Shown piece after piece: positions 35,171 to 50,674 of a stretch of 64,000 bases of DNA. The notes beneath the pieces are model-generated. The model ran no database searches and was not told the origin of the DNA. It was given only the letters and a program-made list of their open reading frames with translations. Both the position numbers and the translations under genes were made by a program. This DNA is from Syngnathus acus. Lineage: Eukaryota > Chordata > Actinopteri > Syngnathiformes > Syngnathidae. The stretch is taken from assembly GCF_901709675.1 (NCBI RefSeq), contig NC_051093.1, positions 3,121,053 through 3,185,052 on the forward strand, given 5' to 3'. Each line of letters opens with the position of its first letter. Within the stretch, counting starts at the first letter, position 1.

Positions 35171-36514
35171 AACATACACATTCATACATACGGACGGACG
35201 CACGCCCCCTCCGTGAATGAGGAACATGGGCTAACATGCTAAGCCCTTAGCATCGCTCTGGCTGCTCTCTTGAGTCAAAGGACTGGCTGGCGCGCACGCA
35301 CGAACGGCAGTTGTTGTCACCCACCTCTGGCTATCAGCTCGCATGCTCGTGCCTCGTACATTAGCAACAATATTTAGCCGTCCAGCCAGCTAGCCGCGTT
35401 AGCTCGTCGTCAGTCCGTCCGTCAGCTTCCTTGTTTAGTGCCGCTGATCCGCCCGCCTCCACCACCACCACCTCACGCGCGCCCCATGCCGCCGTTCACC
35501 GACTTTAGTCTCCTTCTAGCTTCTAATCAGCTAGCCCCGAGGAGCCAATGCGTTATCTATAGTACAACAATTCGATCTTCATGAGGAGAAGAGGGGCGCA
35601 GTGCTGCTGTTGGTGCTGCTGCGAGACGAACCCATTCATCTATCTCTTGCGCTCTCTGGGCTGCGCACGTCGCAGCGTGCGTGCTCGTTCTATTTCCCAG
35701 GCTTGTTCACCGCATGTTGACATATCCCTCCGCATTAAGTAGACCGTCCCTCCCAGTGATTTCTTGTTTATTTTTCATTTTCTTACAGCACAATGTAAAT
35801 AAGCGAAAACTAATAATCTCACACAAAAATAAATAAAATAGAAAATACCAGAATAAAAAAACACAGTAATGGGAGCACAATTTCAAGGTTTTGATAGCTT
35901 TCTTGTTTTAACATTTTTCATAGACTGTGAAAATAGGTTTCATATCAAGACCATGTATTTTTGAATTTGTCGGTATTTTTAACCATGGACTCTTCTTTGA
36001 CACGCCTGGGATGACGTCACACAGGTGACTGCGGGCGCGGGCTCCGGGGAGACCAGTCAAGACTGAAAAATAAGTAAATAAATGTCGTAAATACGGGTGA
36101 CGTCACATACTAAAATGCATTATGGGACTTGAAGTTGTCGCCGCTATAAAAAGATTAGATTCACTAGAGTCACAGTGGACACACAATAGACACACTTGGA
36201 TCCAGACAAATGTATATGTTGATATAAGCGGTGGCGTAAATTCAAGTGAAAGTTGTACTAGAGTCACAAGTAGAAGCGTTTGTAGCGAGACAAGCCCGAA
36301 CCAATCGCTAGCCGTTAGCATGTAGCCACTGGGCTAGCAAGCTAGGCTCTAGTGCTAGCGGCGTGTAATTGGTTGACGTGCGCCGGTAGTGTCGGCTCGT
36401 CCATCAACATTCGGGTGCTGTTGGGACGGAACACACTCCCCAGCGAGCGAGCCAGCGACGCGGACTTGGCGAACACGGAGGCGTCGTTGTGCGCGTCTCA
36501 TCCTGCGAGTGAAG

Positions 36515-38052
36515 ATGATTAAGCTCTTTTCCCTGAAGCAGCAGAAGAAAGACGAGGAATCTGCTGGAGGAAACCGAACCGGAGCCGGCGGTAAAAAAGC
36601 CAGCGCGGCCCAGCTTCGAATACAGAAAGGTGCGATCCCTCCGACCACAAACACACGCCTTTACACTCTTCGATGTACATTCAAAGTGTGTGTAAACGTG
36701 CGTGTGTGTACGTGCATATGTTTGAAATCGTTAAAACACAACTGCGAGCTCCTCACTGTTCCCAAGCCAAGAATACACTCAGCTAGCAGTTAGCCACAGA
36801 GGCTAAGTGCTACCGAGCTGACTCGCGCTAGTCCAATTTACACTTGTGTCTTCGATAAACTGACGACACCACACACAGAACAACACACAACATGTTTTAT
36901 GGCTGGCTAGCTGCCTAGCAGCTAACACTGCTAGCTCTTAGTAGTGCGATCTTTGTGCTTAACTGTTAGCACACATGGGTGCTGCTTGCTGTATTAGCAT
37001 CTTGACGTCATGACACCTGCAAGGGTGACGTCAGCAAGCCACACCTGCAAGGTTTTTTGGGCACTATTCCTTGCTCTTGTTCCAGTGACATCACTTCCTG
37101 TGATTACACAACGTGCTACACAGTTATCGTGGTTATGCACATATGCCGTTGGCTAGTGTTTGATTCCGAAAAGGTGTCTTTTCGACAGTTCATTCCAATC
37201 AATTGAATCTACTAAAGACAGGATTTATTTTCTATTGAAAATGTCGATTGTTTTTTTTGAAAGGGTCTGTTTCAGTAGTGTTTTATTTTGAAATGGCGTG
37301 TTTCAGACATCAATGAGTTGAATCTGCCAAAGACATGTGAGATCAACTTCCCTGACGACGACGACCTCCTCAACTTCAGACTCATAATCTCACCTGACGA
37401 GGTATGTGCGTGTATGTGTGCGCGCATGTGATAAATGGTGACCTTTTTTTTTTTTTTCTTCCTTGTCCTGTTAGGGTTTTTATAAAGGAGGAAAGTTTGT
37501 CTTCAGCTTTAAGGTCAGACTCATTTTTTCTTGTAATCTATGTGGAAACGCTGTTCTTTGCATGCAAGAGTTTTGTATGCGTGTCTTGCAGGTAGGACAG
37601 GGTTATCCTCATGACCCCCCCAAGGTGAAATGCGAAACGATGGTGTACCACCCCAACATCGACCTGGAAGGAAACGTCTGCCTCAACATCTTAAGGTGAC
37701 TTCACTTCCTGTTTGCTGAGTCGCATAACGTTTGTGTGTGTGTTTTAATGTGTGTGTCCTGCAGGGAGGACTGGAAGCCCGTGCTGACAATAAACTCCAT
37801 CATCTACGGCCTGCAGTATCTTTTTCTAGTGAGTAACTTCCTGCTTGTGAACGTCACGATGGTTTACTTCATCATGACAGAGTGACTCAAGGCGCTTTGC
37901 TTGCGTTTCAGGAGCCCAACCCAGAGGACCCCCTGAACAAGGAGGCGGCCGAGGTCCTGCAGACAAACCGCCGCTTGTTTGAGCAAAACGTCCATCGCAC
38001 GCTGCGCGGCGGCTACATAGGCTCCATCTACTTTGAGAGGTGTCTGAAATAG
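36515..38052 (+). CDS. ube2m: NEDD8-conjugating enzyme UBE2M (Ubc12)
   Basis: E2 enzyme that transfers NEDD8 to cullins, mainly with RBX1. Six exons in phase: 36515-36629, 37307-37401, 37475-37513, 37592-37695, 37765-37828, 37912-38052. The N-terminal extension [12 protein letters not shown], used by this E2 to dock on the NEDD8 E1 and DCN1, is intact. The UBC fold is complete, with the catalytic cysteine in [15 protein letters not shown] and the C-terminal end [14 protein letters not shown]. The 39-nt third exon is unusually small. The linker after the N-terminal peptide differs from mammals ([16 protein letters not shown]). Neighbouring psmd3 converges on it. Confidence 0.98.
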
Positions 38053-38446
38053 CTCCGCCCCCGCCCGTAGGAACCAACCGAGGACATTTTGGGAGGTCCC
38101 CTGCCCCGCCCCCTTGTCTCATTTTTCATTTCCATGACTCAGCGTTCATCGTTCACGCCCAGCAGGACTCGGGGATCTTGGGAGGGGAGGGGGGGATGGA
38201 AGTGTGGCGGGCCGTGAATGTTGACGGCGTCACACACGCTTTGACTTTTCATTTGACATGAGGCCACGCCGCCGCAAACTCCAAACAATGTGCCCCCGCA
38301 AAGGGGTGGTTGTCGGGCGCGGGGCGGAAGGATGAGTTTTGAGTTTGCCGTGGGGGCGGGGCTACTGTGGTGGCGGGCGGAAAACGTGCTGAAAAAGATG
38401 GGGCTTATGAGTTGACATGTACATGAAGACTGCAATGATTGACGTG

Positions 38447-38552
38447 AATAAAATACCAACTTGAACGATCCCGTTTTGCATCTTTGCCACTGCACTGGAT
38501 ATGAAAAGAGTGAGGCAAAAACAACCACCTCTACAAGATGGCCATCTTTATT
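38447..38552. other. Back-to-back poly(A) signals of ube2m and psmd3
   Basis: AATAAA on the plus strand at 38447-38452 fits the ube2m 3' end, 395 bp past its stop. TTTATT at 38547-38552 reads AATAAA on the minus strand, about 85 bp past the psmd3 stop. With cleavage usually 10-30 nt downstream, the two transcripts would end with only about 50-70 bp between them. Confidence 0.65.
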
Positions 38553-38636
38553 TGAGAGAAGAGAAGCAGAAGAAAGGGGCATTGTGGGTCATAAACATCA
38601 GACAACTTCCTGTGTGTGTGCAGGAAGTCGGCGTGC

Positions 38637-41919
<3,283 letters not shown>

Positions 41920-42893
41920 CGCCTTTGCTACTCGAAAATGTCACAAGTAAAACGAAACAAACTAAAACAAATAAACCAAAAGAGACAAGGACAAGTTTGT
42001 GCTTTTGTCTTGGCTCGCTGGTTGGACGCCGCAATGACTGGCAAGTCTGCTGTAGCGGCGCAAAGGATTGTGGGAGGGGGCAGAACAGGCAGCGCCAATC
42101 GATCGCAGAGTGCGTCGACGTCACAATACAGTGATCCCTCGCTATTTCGCGTTTCGTTTATCGTGGCTTCACAACATCGCGGATTTTTTTTCAAATTAAA
42201 AAAACATCTAAAAGTCATTTTAGCATCTTTCCGCAAACTCGTTAGCCTGCCCAGTACTTCTTGTTGAACGTACTTCGCGGATTTCACTTATCGCGGGTGG
42301 TTTTTGGAACCAATTATCCGCGATAAAGGAGGGATTCCTGTACTTGATTGTTTTCGTACTATGTGTACAATAGTTTTCTCTCGAAAATGGCTTCTCGGCG
42401 TGATGAGAAGCCAGCGGAGGTTTGGGATACTTGCTGTAACAAATATAATCTAATAAATAAGGCCCTTGTAAAATCTTTAGCTTACTTTGTTTCTGTTTTT
42501 ATTTATTTTAGTTCACATTCCGAATGTCAAAGTCTTTCTTGAGATGATCTTGTCAAAATATAAAGACAAAAATATATATATAAAGTAAAGAAAAGTGGAA
42601 CAAATAGAAGTAAACATGCTCCAAATAAAAAATGTGCTGTTGTATTTCAGGTGTCATGTGGGAGGAGCTTGTGTCATCTGCTCACAGCTGATAGAGAGGC
42701 TCTCACGCTCAGGGCCTCACTCACGTCTTCTTGATCTTCATCTCTTTCTCGTCACTTCCGCCACATCCCCTCATCTTCATTTGCTTTTTCTTTCGTCAGC
42801 TTCACTGCTCTTCGTTTCTTCTTGTGTTGATCTTCATCCTCTAAAAGGACTGCAGCCATCCCACGAAATGAACTTTTGAAAGTTCAGGTCATC
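41920..42893. promoter_or_regulatory. Shared upstream region of psmd3 and wnk4
   Basis: Start codons of the divergent genes lie 975 bp apart. A Tigger/pogo-like MITE (42129-42340) sits in the middle. A splice acceptor-like TTTCAG at about 42650 and CT-rich sequence up to 42850 may mark the wnk4 5' UTR. No coding exon of a further gene was seen. Confidence 0.45.
42129..42340. mobile_element. Tigger/pogo-like MITE (212 bp)
   Basis: The left end CAGTGATCCCTCGCTATTTC and the right end (reverse complement CAGGAATCCCTCCTTTATCG) form imperfect inverted repeats of the type seen in pogo/Tigger elements. The element is flanked by TA dinucleotides (42127-42128, 42341-42342), the expected target duplication. 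No coding capacity. Confidence 0.75.
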
Positions 42894-45818
42894 ATGGAGG
42901 ACGACAGCAAAACATCTGAGGACCGAGACGCGGAGTCCGCTCTTCCCGAGACCCTCGCCGAGAGCCGGTCCACTGGCACCCAATCGGAGACATTGTCCAG
43001 TCAGGACAGCACCTCAGATTCGGGTGAGGTGGCGGCAGCGGGGCCGGTGTTGACGTCGGACGGGGACGAGGCGGCCACCAAGGCCGTGGCGTCCTCACCC
43101 GACGGACGCTTCCTCAAATTTGACGTGGATATTGGACGAGGATCCTTCAAGAACGTCTACAAGGGCCTTGACACCGAGACCACCGTCGAGGTGGCCTGGT
43201 GCGAGCTGCAGGTAAGCACGCGTACGCACACGCTGACCCACACATGCATGGGCACACTCATGCATACAGTTTTGTTCACCTTGACCTTCTATGCTGCAAG
43301 TGCCTGTTGCCAGTGATGTCATCAGAGGCCTCATCAGGCCAGCGTGTGCATGTGAATGTTAGCATGTACTATGTGTGTGTGTGCATGAGATAAATTACTT
43401 GTGATGACGCAGCACTATTACGCATCTGATCAGACTCACTACAGCTGTCTTGTGTTGATAATGACACACACGTGCACGCACACACACACACACACACACG
43501 CACACACACACACGCGCACACAATGAATGGTACCATAATGTTGGCCAAATTGTTTGTGTTGTGTTCGTTATGTTTGTTTCTGTTATTTCTTGTCAGCAGT
43601 TCATATCTTGTTAGCATGTTAGTTTTAGTCAAGACTGACAAATACTTCAAAGGTGATTGTCTTTAACCTAATGACCTCAGATGACGAGTCATTAGTTTAT
43701 AAATGCTGGACGACTGACCAGCCTGGCAACCCGTGACATTTTCTGCCTCATTAGACTCAGCGGCTGACACGTAGTGAGCGCCAACGTTTCGAGGAGGAGG
43801 TGGAGATGCTGAAGACACTCCAGCACCCCAACATCGTTCGTTTCTTCGACTCGTGGAAATCAATGCTGAATGGTCGCAAGTGCACCGTGCTGGTGACCGA
43901 GCTCATGACCTCTGGGACCCTCAAGACGTGAGTCCGCCGGCCACTTTCCCACTTACGGCCCCCCCGGCTGAACCCTCCCCCCCCAGGTACATCCGCCGAT
44001 TCCGTCCGATGAAGCTGAAACTACTTCAACGTTGGAGCTTCCAGATCCTGAAAGGTCTTCACTTCCTGCACTCACGCAATCCACCCATCCTCCATCGCGA
44101 CCTCAAGTGTGACAACGTCTTCATCACGGGGCCCTCAGCTTCCGTCAAGATCGGGGACCTCGGCCTCGCCACCCTCAAGAAGGCCTCTTTCGCCAAGAGC
44201 GTCATCGGTAAGGCAGCGCCCGGACGTCGCTTTGACATCACTGCAACCTCACAACGTGGTCTGGCCGTGCATTTAGGAACCCCGGAGTTCATGGCTCCTG
44301 AGATGTATGAAGAGAAGTACGACGAGGCGGTGGACGTATACGCCTTCGGGATGTGCATCCTGGAGATGGCCACGTCTGAGTACCCGTACTCCGAGTGCCA
44401 AAACGCAGCTCAGATTTACCGCAAGGTTACCAACGTAAGTGGCACCTGCTCCAGCGCCTGCTCGGTTCTCCACCAAGTTTCCACCTCCCTTGCGTTCTCC
44501 TCTAAAATAGTGTGGCGCTCTCAGCTCACTTTTGTCTCTCTGGGTCCGCTGCTATCACAGGGAATCAAACCTGACAGTTTCTCCAAGGTCACAGTTCCTG
44601 AGCTGAAGCACATCATCGAGGGATGCATCCACACCAACAGCAGCGAGAGGTACTACCTGCTGTGGTAGTAGCAGTGTTGACCTTCTTGGCTACGCCCCCT
44701 CAACCCCACATCCCCTCCAGGTTCACAGTTCAGGACCTTCTGGACCAGCGCTTTTTCCAGGGTGAACTGGGCGTTCACGTGGATTTGGCCGAGGAGGATG
44801 ACGGCACCAAGTCGGCGCTCATGCTGTGGCTGAGGATGGACGGGACCAAGAAGCTTCACGGCAAGTACAAGGACAACAACGCCATCGAGTTCCTCTTTGA
44901 GATCAACAACGACGTCCCTGAGGTGGTGGCACAGGAGATGGTAGGCACTCACTCACTCACTCACTCACTCACTCACTCACTCACTCACTCACTCACTCAC
45001 TCACTCACTCACTCACTCACTCACTCACTCACTCACTCACTCACTCACCTTCCTGCAGGTGGTGCTGGGCTTCGTGTCCGAGGGCGACTATAAGCTGGTG
45101 GCGATGGCCATCCGAGACGGCGTGACAGCCATCAAGCGGCAGCGCGCTAAACGCCGCAAATTGGCCGAAGAAGCCGCCGCCGCCCAGGAGAGTGAACGCC
45201 CCCTGCCCACGCCGCTCCAGGCGGCCAATCCGCAAAGAGAAGTGCGTGTGCATGTGTGCATGTCTTTGCGTGTATGAATGTTTGTGTGTATTAATGCAAA
45301 TGTGTGTTAACGGTAATCCTCCATCAGAACTCTGAAGTTCCTGCCACAACCAGGCAACAAGCCCCACCTAATGCCGGGACATCATCTGCCAGCAGCCAGG
45401 TGCATTCTGCGAGCAACAAGATGGCTGCCGCAGGTTAGAGTTGAAGTCCTGATTAGAACTGGGATGTAATTGACATTCGTTGGATGTCAAATTGTCCTTG
45501 TTGTCATCATGGCAGGGAACCGCATAACGGACAGCGCTCCGAAAGCTCCACCCCCTCCTGTTGCTTCTCATTCTCAGCAAAGTGCTTATACCCCGCCCCC
45601 TAGGACCTGGATGTCAAAGCCTCCGCCCTTTCCTGTTCTGCGCTACCCCAGGGTGAGATGAGGGTGGAGCTATTAGGGGGCGGGGCTACAGTTAGTATTA
45701 TCTTGTTTTGTTCTCCACACGCACAGAGCATCGCTGTGTCACAACATGAGCCCACGAAATCGCAACACGGGTTCTCCTCACCTGCCGACAGGTAACATGC
45801 ACACGTGCATCTACACAC

Positions 45819-45859
<41 letters not shown>

Positions 45860-48376
45860 TGACAAGTGGTGACTGTTCTAGCTGTGCGTCTGACGTAACA
45901 TCGGGTTTGAGTGACGGCAACGACGGCCAATCAGACAAGAGCTACGAGGAAGGGACCGAGCGACACCCCGACAGGAAGTTGAGGAGGAGGATGAGGGCTC
46001 AGCTCAGGCTCACGGGGGTGAGGATGGGAACCGCACTTCGTTGAGTGTCTGTGTGTTTGCATTGACATGCATGCACGTGGGCACACAGGTGTCCAACATG
46101 GCCGACCGCGTGGTGGAGTGTCAGCTGAGGACTCACGACAGCAAAATGGTGACCTTCAAGTTTGACCTTGATGGTGACAACCCAGAAGACATTGCCTCCG
46201 TGATGGTGAGCGCCATCGGACAATAACAACGCACTTGGTGAAAATGAAATAATCCAGTAAAGTATCTGACAATTTGATTACGTCTAAGAACACTGAGTAA
46301 GTATTAGTATCTGTGTGTGCGTATGTGTGTGTTGGTGTGCGTGTGACAGTTGCACAGAGATTTCATCCTGGCGAGTGAGCGAACAGGATTCATCCTGCGC
46401 ATGTATGACATCATCAGCAGGGCGGAGTCTATTGTGATGCAACAAAAGCAGGTGCATTTCAACGCACACACGCGCATACACGCACACAAAACAAAGTCAC
46501 ACCCGATGACATCACTTTGTTACCCGGTAGACAAAGATGGCAGCAGAGCGCTCATCTAGGACATCGTCCAGCGCCTCGCGCAACAGTAAGACTTTGATTG
46601 ACGGCTCGCACACGACTGACATGTCAGACATTGATTGACGAGTCTTCCTGGCAGACTTGGCTGAGCTGTCAGCCTTCGAGAATGTGGCGCCTGAGGCCCC
46701 GCCCCTCACCACACTGTCCCACAATTCTTCAGGTAATTCCTTTTCCAAACAAGTTTGTCCACGTCTGCTCCAACTACATCAGTCTGTCTGTCTGTCGCTC
46801 CTCAGCCCCCTCGTCCCCCCACACGGATGCCCCGTCATCTCCTCAGTATCCCCCCTTGCCTCAGGCATACCCTACCTACAACACCCCCACTGGCGCCCCC
46901 CCTCAGTGGCCGCCCCCCGACCAGCCCCTCTTCTCTCTGGCCCACATGATGTCATTGGCCATGAGCATGGCCCGGTCCCTCCTGCCCCCCTCTCAGAGCT
47001 ACCAGCCCCCGGCCCCACCGTCCTTCATGCCGATCCTTGGCGCCTTCTCGCCTCCTACGTCGCCGTCTTTAAGCCAGGCCGCCTTCCGAGGACCTCCGGC
47101 CGCCGGGACGGCCGCCGCTCATCCGGGGCAGCCGGTGGCGTCGGTCAGCTGGAGCCCCACAGAGGTGAGTCGATGTCTCTTCCCACTGGTCGTCTGACAA
47201 TTCCTGAAGTTATTCTTCTTTGTTCTTGTCCTTCTTCCTTGAAGCTCAGGTACCCCTTAACCCTGCCCCCTCACGGTGAGTTTGGCACCACATCCTATGA
47301 CATCACGTCTCGTGGTATCACATCCTGGTCAAAAAGTCTGGATGTTTTTGTCACATGACCAGGTTCAGCCCCAGCCCCGCCCCCTTCCAAGCAGGCCCTG
47401 CCTCCTCATCACACACAAGTAATGCGCTCATACTGATGCTAATACCAACGTGAGGCTCGTGAGTCACGCATGACATTTCTATGGCAGGCACCATCCGCTG
47501 TCATGCCGTCACGCAGACCGCCAGCCACACGTGACGGTAACACACACGCCTTTAACACTCTGTGATGCATTTGTTGATGCTAATAAGTTCACAAGTTGAT
47601 TGGTTATCGGCAATCCATTACGTTTCAGCATTGACTCCACCCACTCGAAACGTGGGTCGTTTCCAAGTGACGAACTCGGAACCCCAGACAGTCAAAGCAC
47701 GCTCGCCGCCCCCTTCTCAGATAAGCCCATCAGAGAGCTCCGAGAGCGTCTCCGAAGATGGCAGCCAATCAGAAAGCAATTGCTATGATGATGTGGGAGG
47801 TGGGTCGGAGGAGAGAAAGAGGGTTAGGGGCGTGCGCAAGACGACCGGCGGCTCGTGGGAGGGACCGTCCGCCGGGCAATCGCAGCGCCGCTCTTACAAC
47901 ACATCTGACGAATCCGACAATGACGACGACACGTGGGAGGAGCTTAAGGAGATTCGGGAAAGGTGAGCCTGGCCAATGGTCGCCATGGAAACGGAGCTTA
48001 TTTGACCTTACCCCCATCCCGTTCCAGACACCTGCTTGAGGTACGTCGTCTGCAGGCCAATCAGAGGCGAGAGATGGATGAGCTGTGTCAAATGATTGGA
48101 AAAGCCCCGCCTCCCGGCGCCGTGGCGCCGGCCGCCATGTTGAACCAACGACGCCTGCATAGGCCTGATGTGCTGCCCCCCACAGGTCAGCACACAAGTC
48201 ACATGACCACATGGCACACTTTTTTTCCAGTTTTAACTGTAGTTAAACAGTCATTCAGCAAACGTTTTGAAAGGTCAGTCGTGGTCATGGGATGTTAGCT
48301 GTTTTGGGCATAAAAGGTCATTCCATATGCACTTTCTCACAATAAAGGCAAAAGTGGTTCTATTACTTTACTTATG

Positions 48377-48452
<76 letters not shown>

Positions 48453-48628
48453 AGGTATCGTGAGAAAGCGTTCTCTGGAGAGGCCTCCCAGAGTGTCATT
48501 TGTGCCCGGACACACATACGTGGTGAGTCACCAACGGCGTTCTTCATCTTTTTCTCCACTTTGATTTGTTGACGTGACCTTTGACCTTGCAGCCTGACAG
48601 CAACCTGAGTGTTGAAGAAGAAACGTGA
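42894..48628 (+). CDS. wnk4: WNK lysine-deficient protein kinase 4
   Basis: Chloride-sensing kinase that activates SPAK/OSR1 and so regulates Na-Cl cotransport. Early exons: 42894-43211, 43755-43927, 43987-44207, 44277-44434, 44561-44649, 44721-44940, 45059-45241. Kinase motifs are [16 protein letters not shown] (glycine loop with the lysine characteristic of WNKs), VEVAWCELQ (Cys in place of the usual Lys), HRDLKCDN, the DLG variant of DFG (KIGDLGLAT), [20 protein letters not shown], and the PASK/autoregulatory segment [12 protein letters not shown]4-type traits downstream are [20 protein letters not shown], the RFxV docking site in [10 protein letters not shown] (47.65 kb), [33 protein letters not shown] and a basic [14 protein letters not shown] end. 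The start is the first ATG in frame ([10 protein letters not shown]). The acidic motif expected near 45.75 kb is altered; see findings. Confidence 0.95.
43470..43522. repeat. (CA)n microsatellite, wnk4 intron 1
   Basis: Imperfect CA repeat with CG interruptions inside wnk4 intron 1. Confidence 0.9.
44945..45049. repeat. (ACTC)n microsatellite, wnk4 intron 6
   Basis: About 26 tandem copies of a 4-bp ACTC unit fill almost the entire 118-bp intron between the exons ending 44940 and starting 45059. They leave only a few bases for the acceptor. Confidence 0.97.
45821..45857. repeat. (AC)n microsatellite, wnk4 intron 10
   Basis: Pure AC repeat about 25 bp upstream of the acceptor at 45880-45881. 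Confidence 0.95.
48380..48451. repeat. (GT)n microsatellite abutting a wnk4 splice acceptor
   Basis: About 36 GT repeats run straight into the CAG of the acceptor preceding the exon that encodes [15 protein letters not shown], replacing a normal pyrimidine tract. Confidence 0.97.
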
Positions 48629-48809
48629 CGATAATCATCACTGCTTCTTCTATGAGCACTCGCGGCTGTTCAAAGCTAGCTAAGCACGCTAATAAGGCTA
48701 GCCCCGCTATTGATGCTAACCCATTGTATGAAGCTAGCTGCAGGACACTAGCAACCACTCTCAACAGTGTTTTGAATCACGCCATTCTTTTGTCATTTCA
48801 TCTTCAGCT

Positions 48810-48815
48810 AATAAA
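48810..48815 (+). other. wnk4 poly(A) signal
   Basis: AATAAA about 180 bp past the wnk4 stop codon and before the convergent unknown gene begins. It is the only canonical hexamer noticed on this strand in the interval. Confidence 0.6.
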
Positions 48816-48975
48816 GTTGATTCAACTCATTAGACTTTTTGTGCCAAGCTAGCCAGAGAGCAAAGATTCACTGAGCTGAATATAAAGTTGAATATAAATG
48901 ATAAGTACGTTTTCATGTGATCTGATGCATCCAAACACTTGTATTGTACAACAAAGTTAACAAGACAAAGGGGAA

Positions 48976-49097
48976 CTACAAATTGATTTGTCCTTTTTTC
49001 TGGAAGCGGTGTCCTTTTTTCTGGAGGCGCTTCAGAATCTGCTGGACCACCTCAGGAAGCAGCCTTAGGTTTCCCCCGACTACCAGGCTGCCCTGCA

Positions 49098-49176
<79 letters not shown>

Positions 49177-50623
49177 ACCTCACTAGTCCTGATTTGCGTA
49201 TGTAAGATGCATGACCCACCTCATGATAGACAATGGTTGCTTCAACGGTGACGACTCCAGGAATCACCATTTTCGTGATCAACTCTACACACACAACCAC
49301 ACACACACATGCGTGAACATACACACAAACACATGAACAGACAAACACATACCTGATGAAGGAATGAATTTTTCTGACCTTTCAGTTTGGATTCAATGAG
49401 TTCTTCCAACTTCATCCTGGCACAGCCCTTCTACAAAACACATACACAAAGTGAAAGTGTTGTCAAGTAACATACATTGTGTGAGAAGAATATTAATTTC
49501 GTCACATCTCATGATGACTTTCAACTTACTAGTAGTGTTCCCCATAACGTGGAAGGTCTAATTTCACACCTGAGCAAGAAAGATCAGCTTCTTAGGTCAT
49601 ACAACAAAGACGTGTGTGCGTTTGTGTGTGTGTCCTCACATGGCCTTCCCATAAAGTAGAACCAGATGGTTTCCCTTGATAGCCACCTTCATAGACACTT
49701 CACACTTCTGCAGGAAAACCACAAGAACAAGCTTAAAAGCCAGAAGAGGCTCAAGAAAACAACCAAGAAATACAGGAAAAATCATTTATAAAAATATAAT
49801 ATATATAATATAATAAGAACAAGCTGAACCAAAAGAAGAACCTCAGGGAGAACCAGGAAACTAACTAGAAAAACCTCAATAATACCCAGATGAACATCTA
49901 GAACTAGTACAATCGAGAACCACAATAACAACATGCATAAGAAGTATTGCACAAAGTCCCAGACGTAGAACCTCAAGGAGAACCACACTTACTGTGCAGG
50001 TGCTTACCACAATGAGCCCATGTTGTTTTCTGGGCGGTCTGGCTCTTGCCTCAATTCTGATGGTGAGTCCAGTCTTGTGAATGCTAACCGCCATGGGCTT
50101 CAGTAGCTCCACCTCCAGCGGGCCCTGCAGCCAATCACAGTACACACCATCTGACCTCATGGCCAGGGATGCCGTTTGGGGGCCTTCACTCATTATCTTA
50201 AGCACCTGACAGGAATTTTCCATACTGGACCTCGATTGTTCCAAAGCTAAGAATCTCATGGTAGTGAGCAGACTAGTCTTCTTACCGGTTGGAGATTGAA
50301 AGCGGAGAGGGCAGCATACTCCAGGAGGCTCAACTGAAAACCAGACAAAAGGTTATCTCCAAGGGGAAGCCCTTTCACTGTAAAAGCCTGACGCTTGTGC
50401 CTACCTGTGGTAGGCTGACGAAGAACGGTCCGTTGTCATGAAGTGGTCGGAACAGTTCATTGAAGAAGCCGTCAGTAAAACAGACGAACGCCATCAATGC
50501 CTTGCGTCTACGGGCTGAAGCAGAAATAGAGGATGACATAGGCCTAGGCGTAATGTATGTTAATAGAAATACAGTATGTATCTATACATAAATATCTTAT
50601 AAATATATTATATATATATATAA

Positions 50624-50674
<51 letters not shown>

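Larger units (their letters stand above)
34198..36514. promoter_or_regulatory. Shared upstream region of fbxl19 and ube2m
   Basis: The two genes diverge from this 2.3 kb interval. A GC-rich, CpG-containing stretch at about 35200-35720 is the likely fbxl19 start region, and 36300-36514 precedes ube2m. It also holds a common fish repeat (34380-34690) and a short tandem repeat (35095-35170). No coding exon seen. Confidence 0.45.

Noticed and set aside
44208-44276. Read-through of wnk4 intron 3 (open in frame, 69 nt)
   Set aside because: It would insert residues between SVIG and TPEFMAPE of the kinase activation segment, which is invariant in WNKs; clear GT-AG borders mark it as an intron.
44945-45049. 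Tandem array considered as CRISPR or coding repeat
   Set aside because: Four-base unit with no spacers, within an intron of a vertebrate gene; a plain microsatellite.
49740-49960. A-rich repeated AAGAACCA-like segment
   Set aside because: Looks like an ageing purine-rich repeat in an intron of the unknown gene; no regular unit could be defined by eye.
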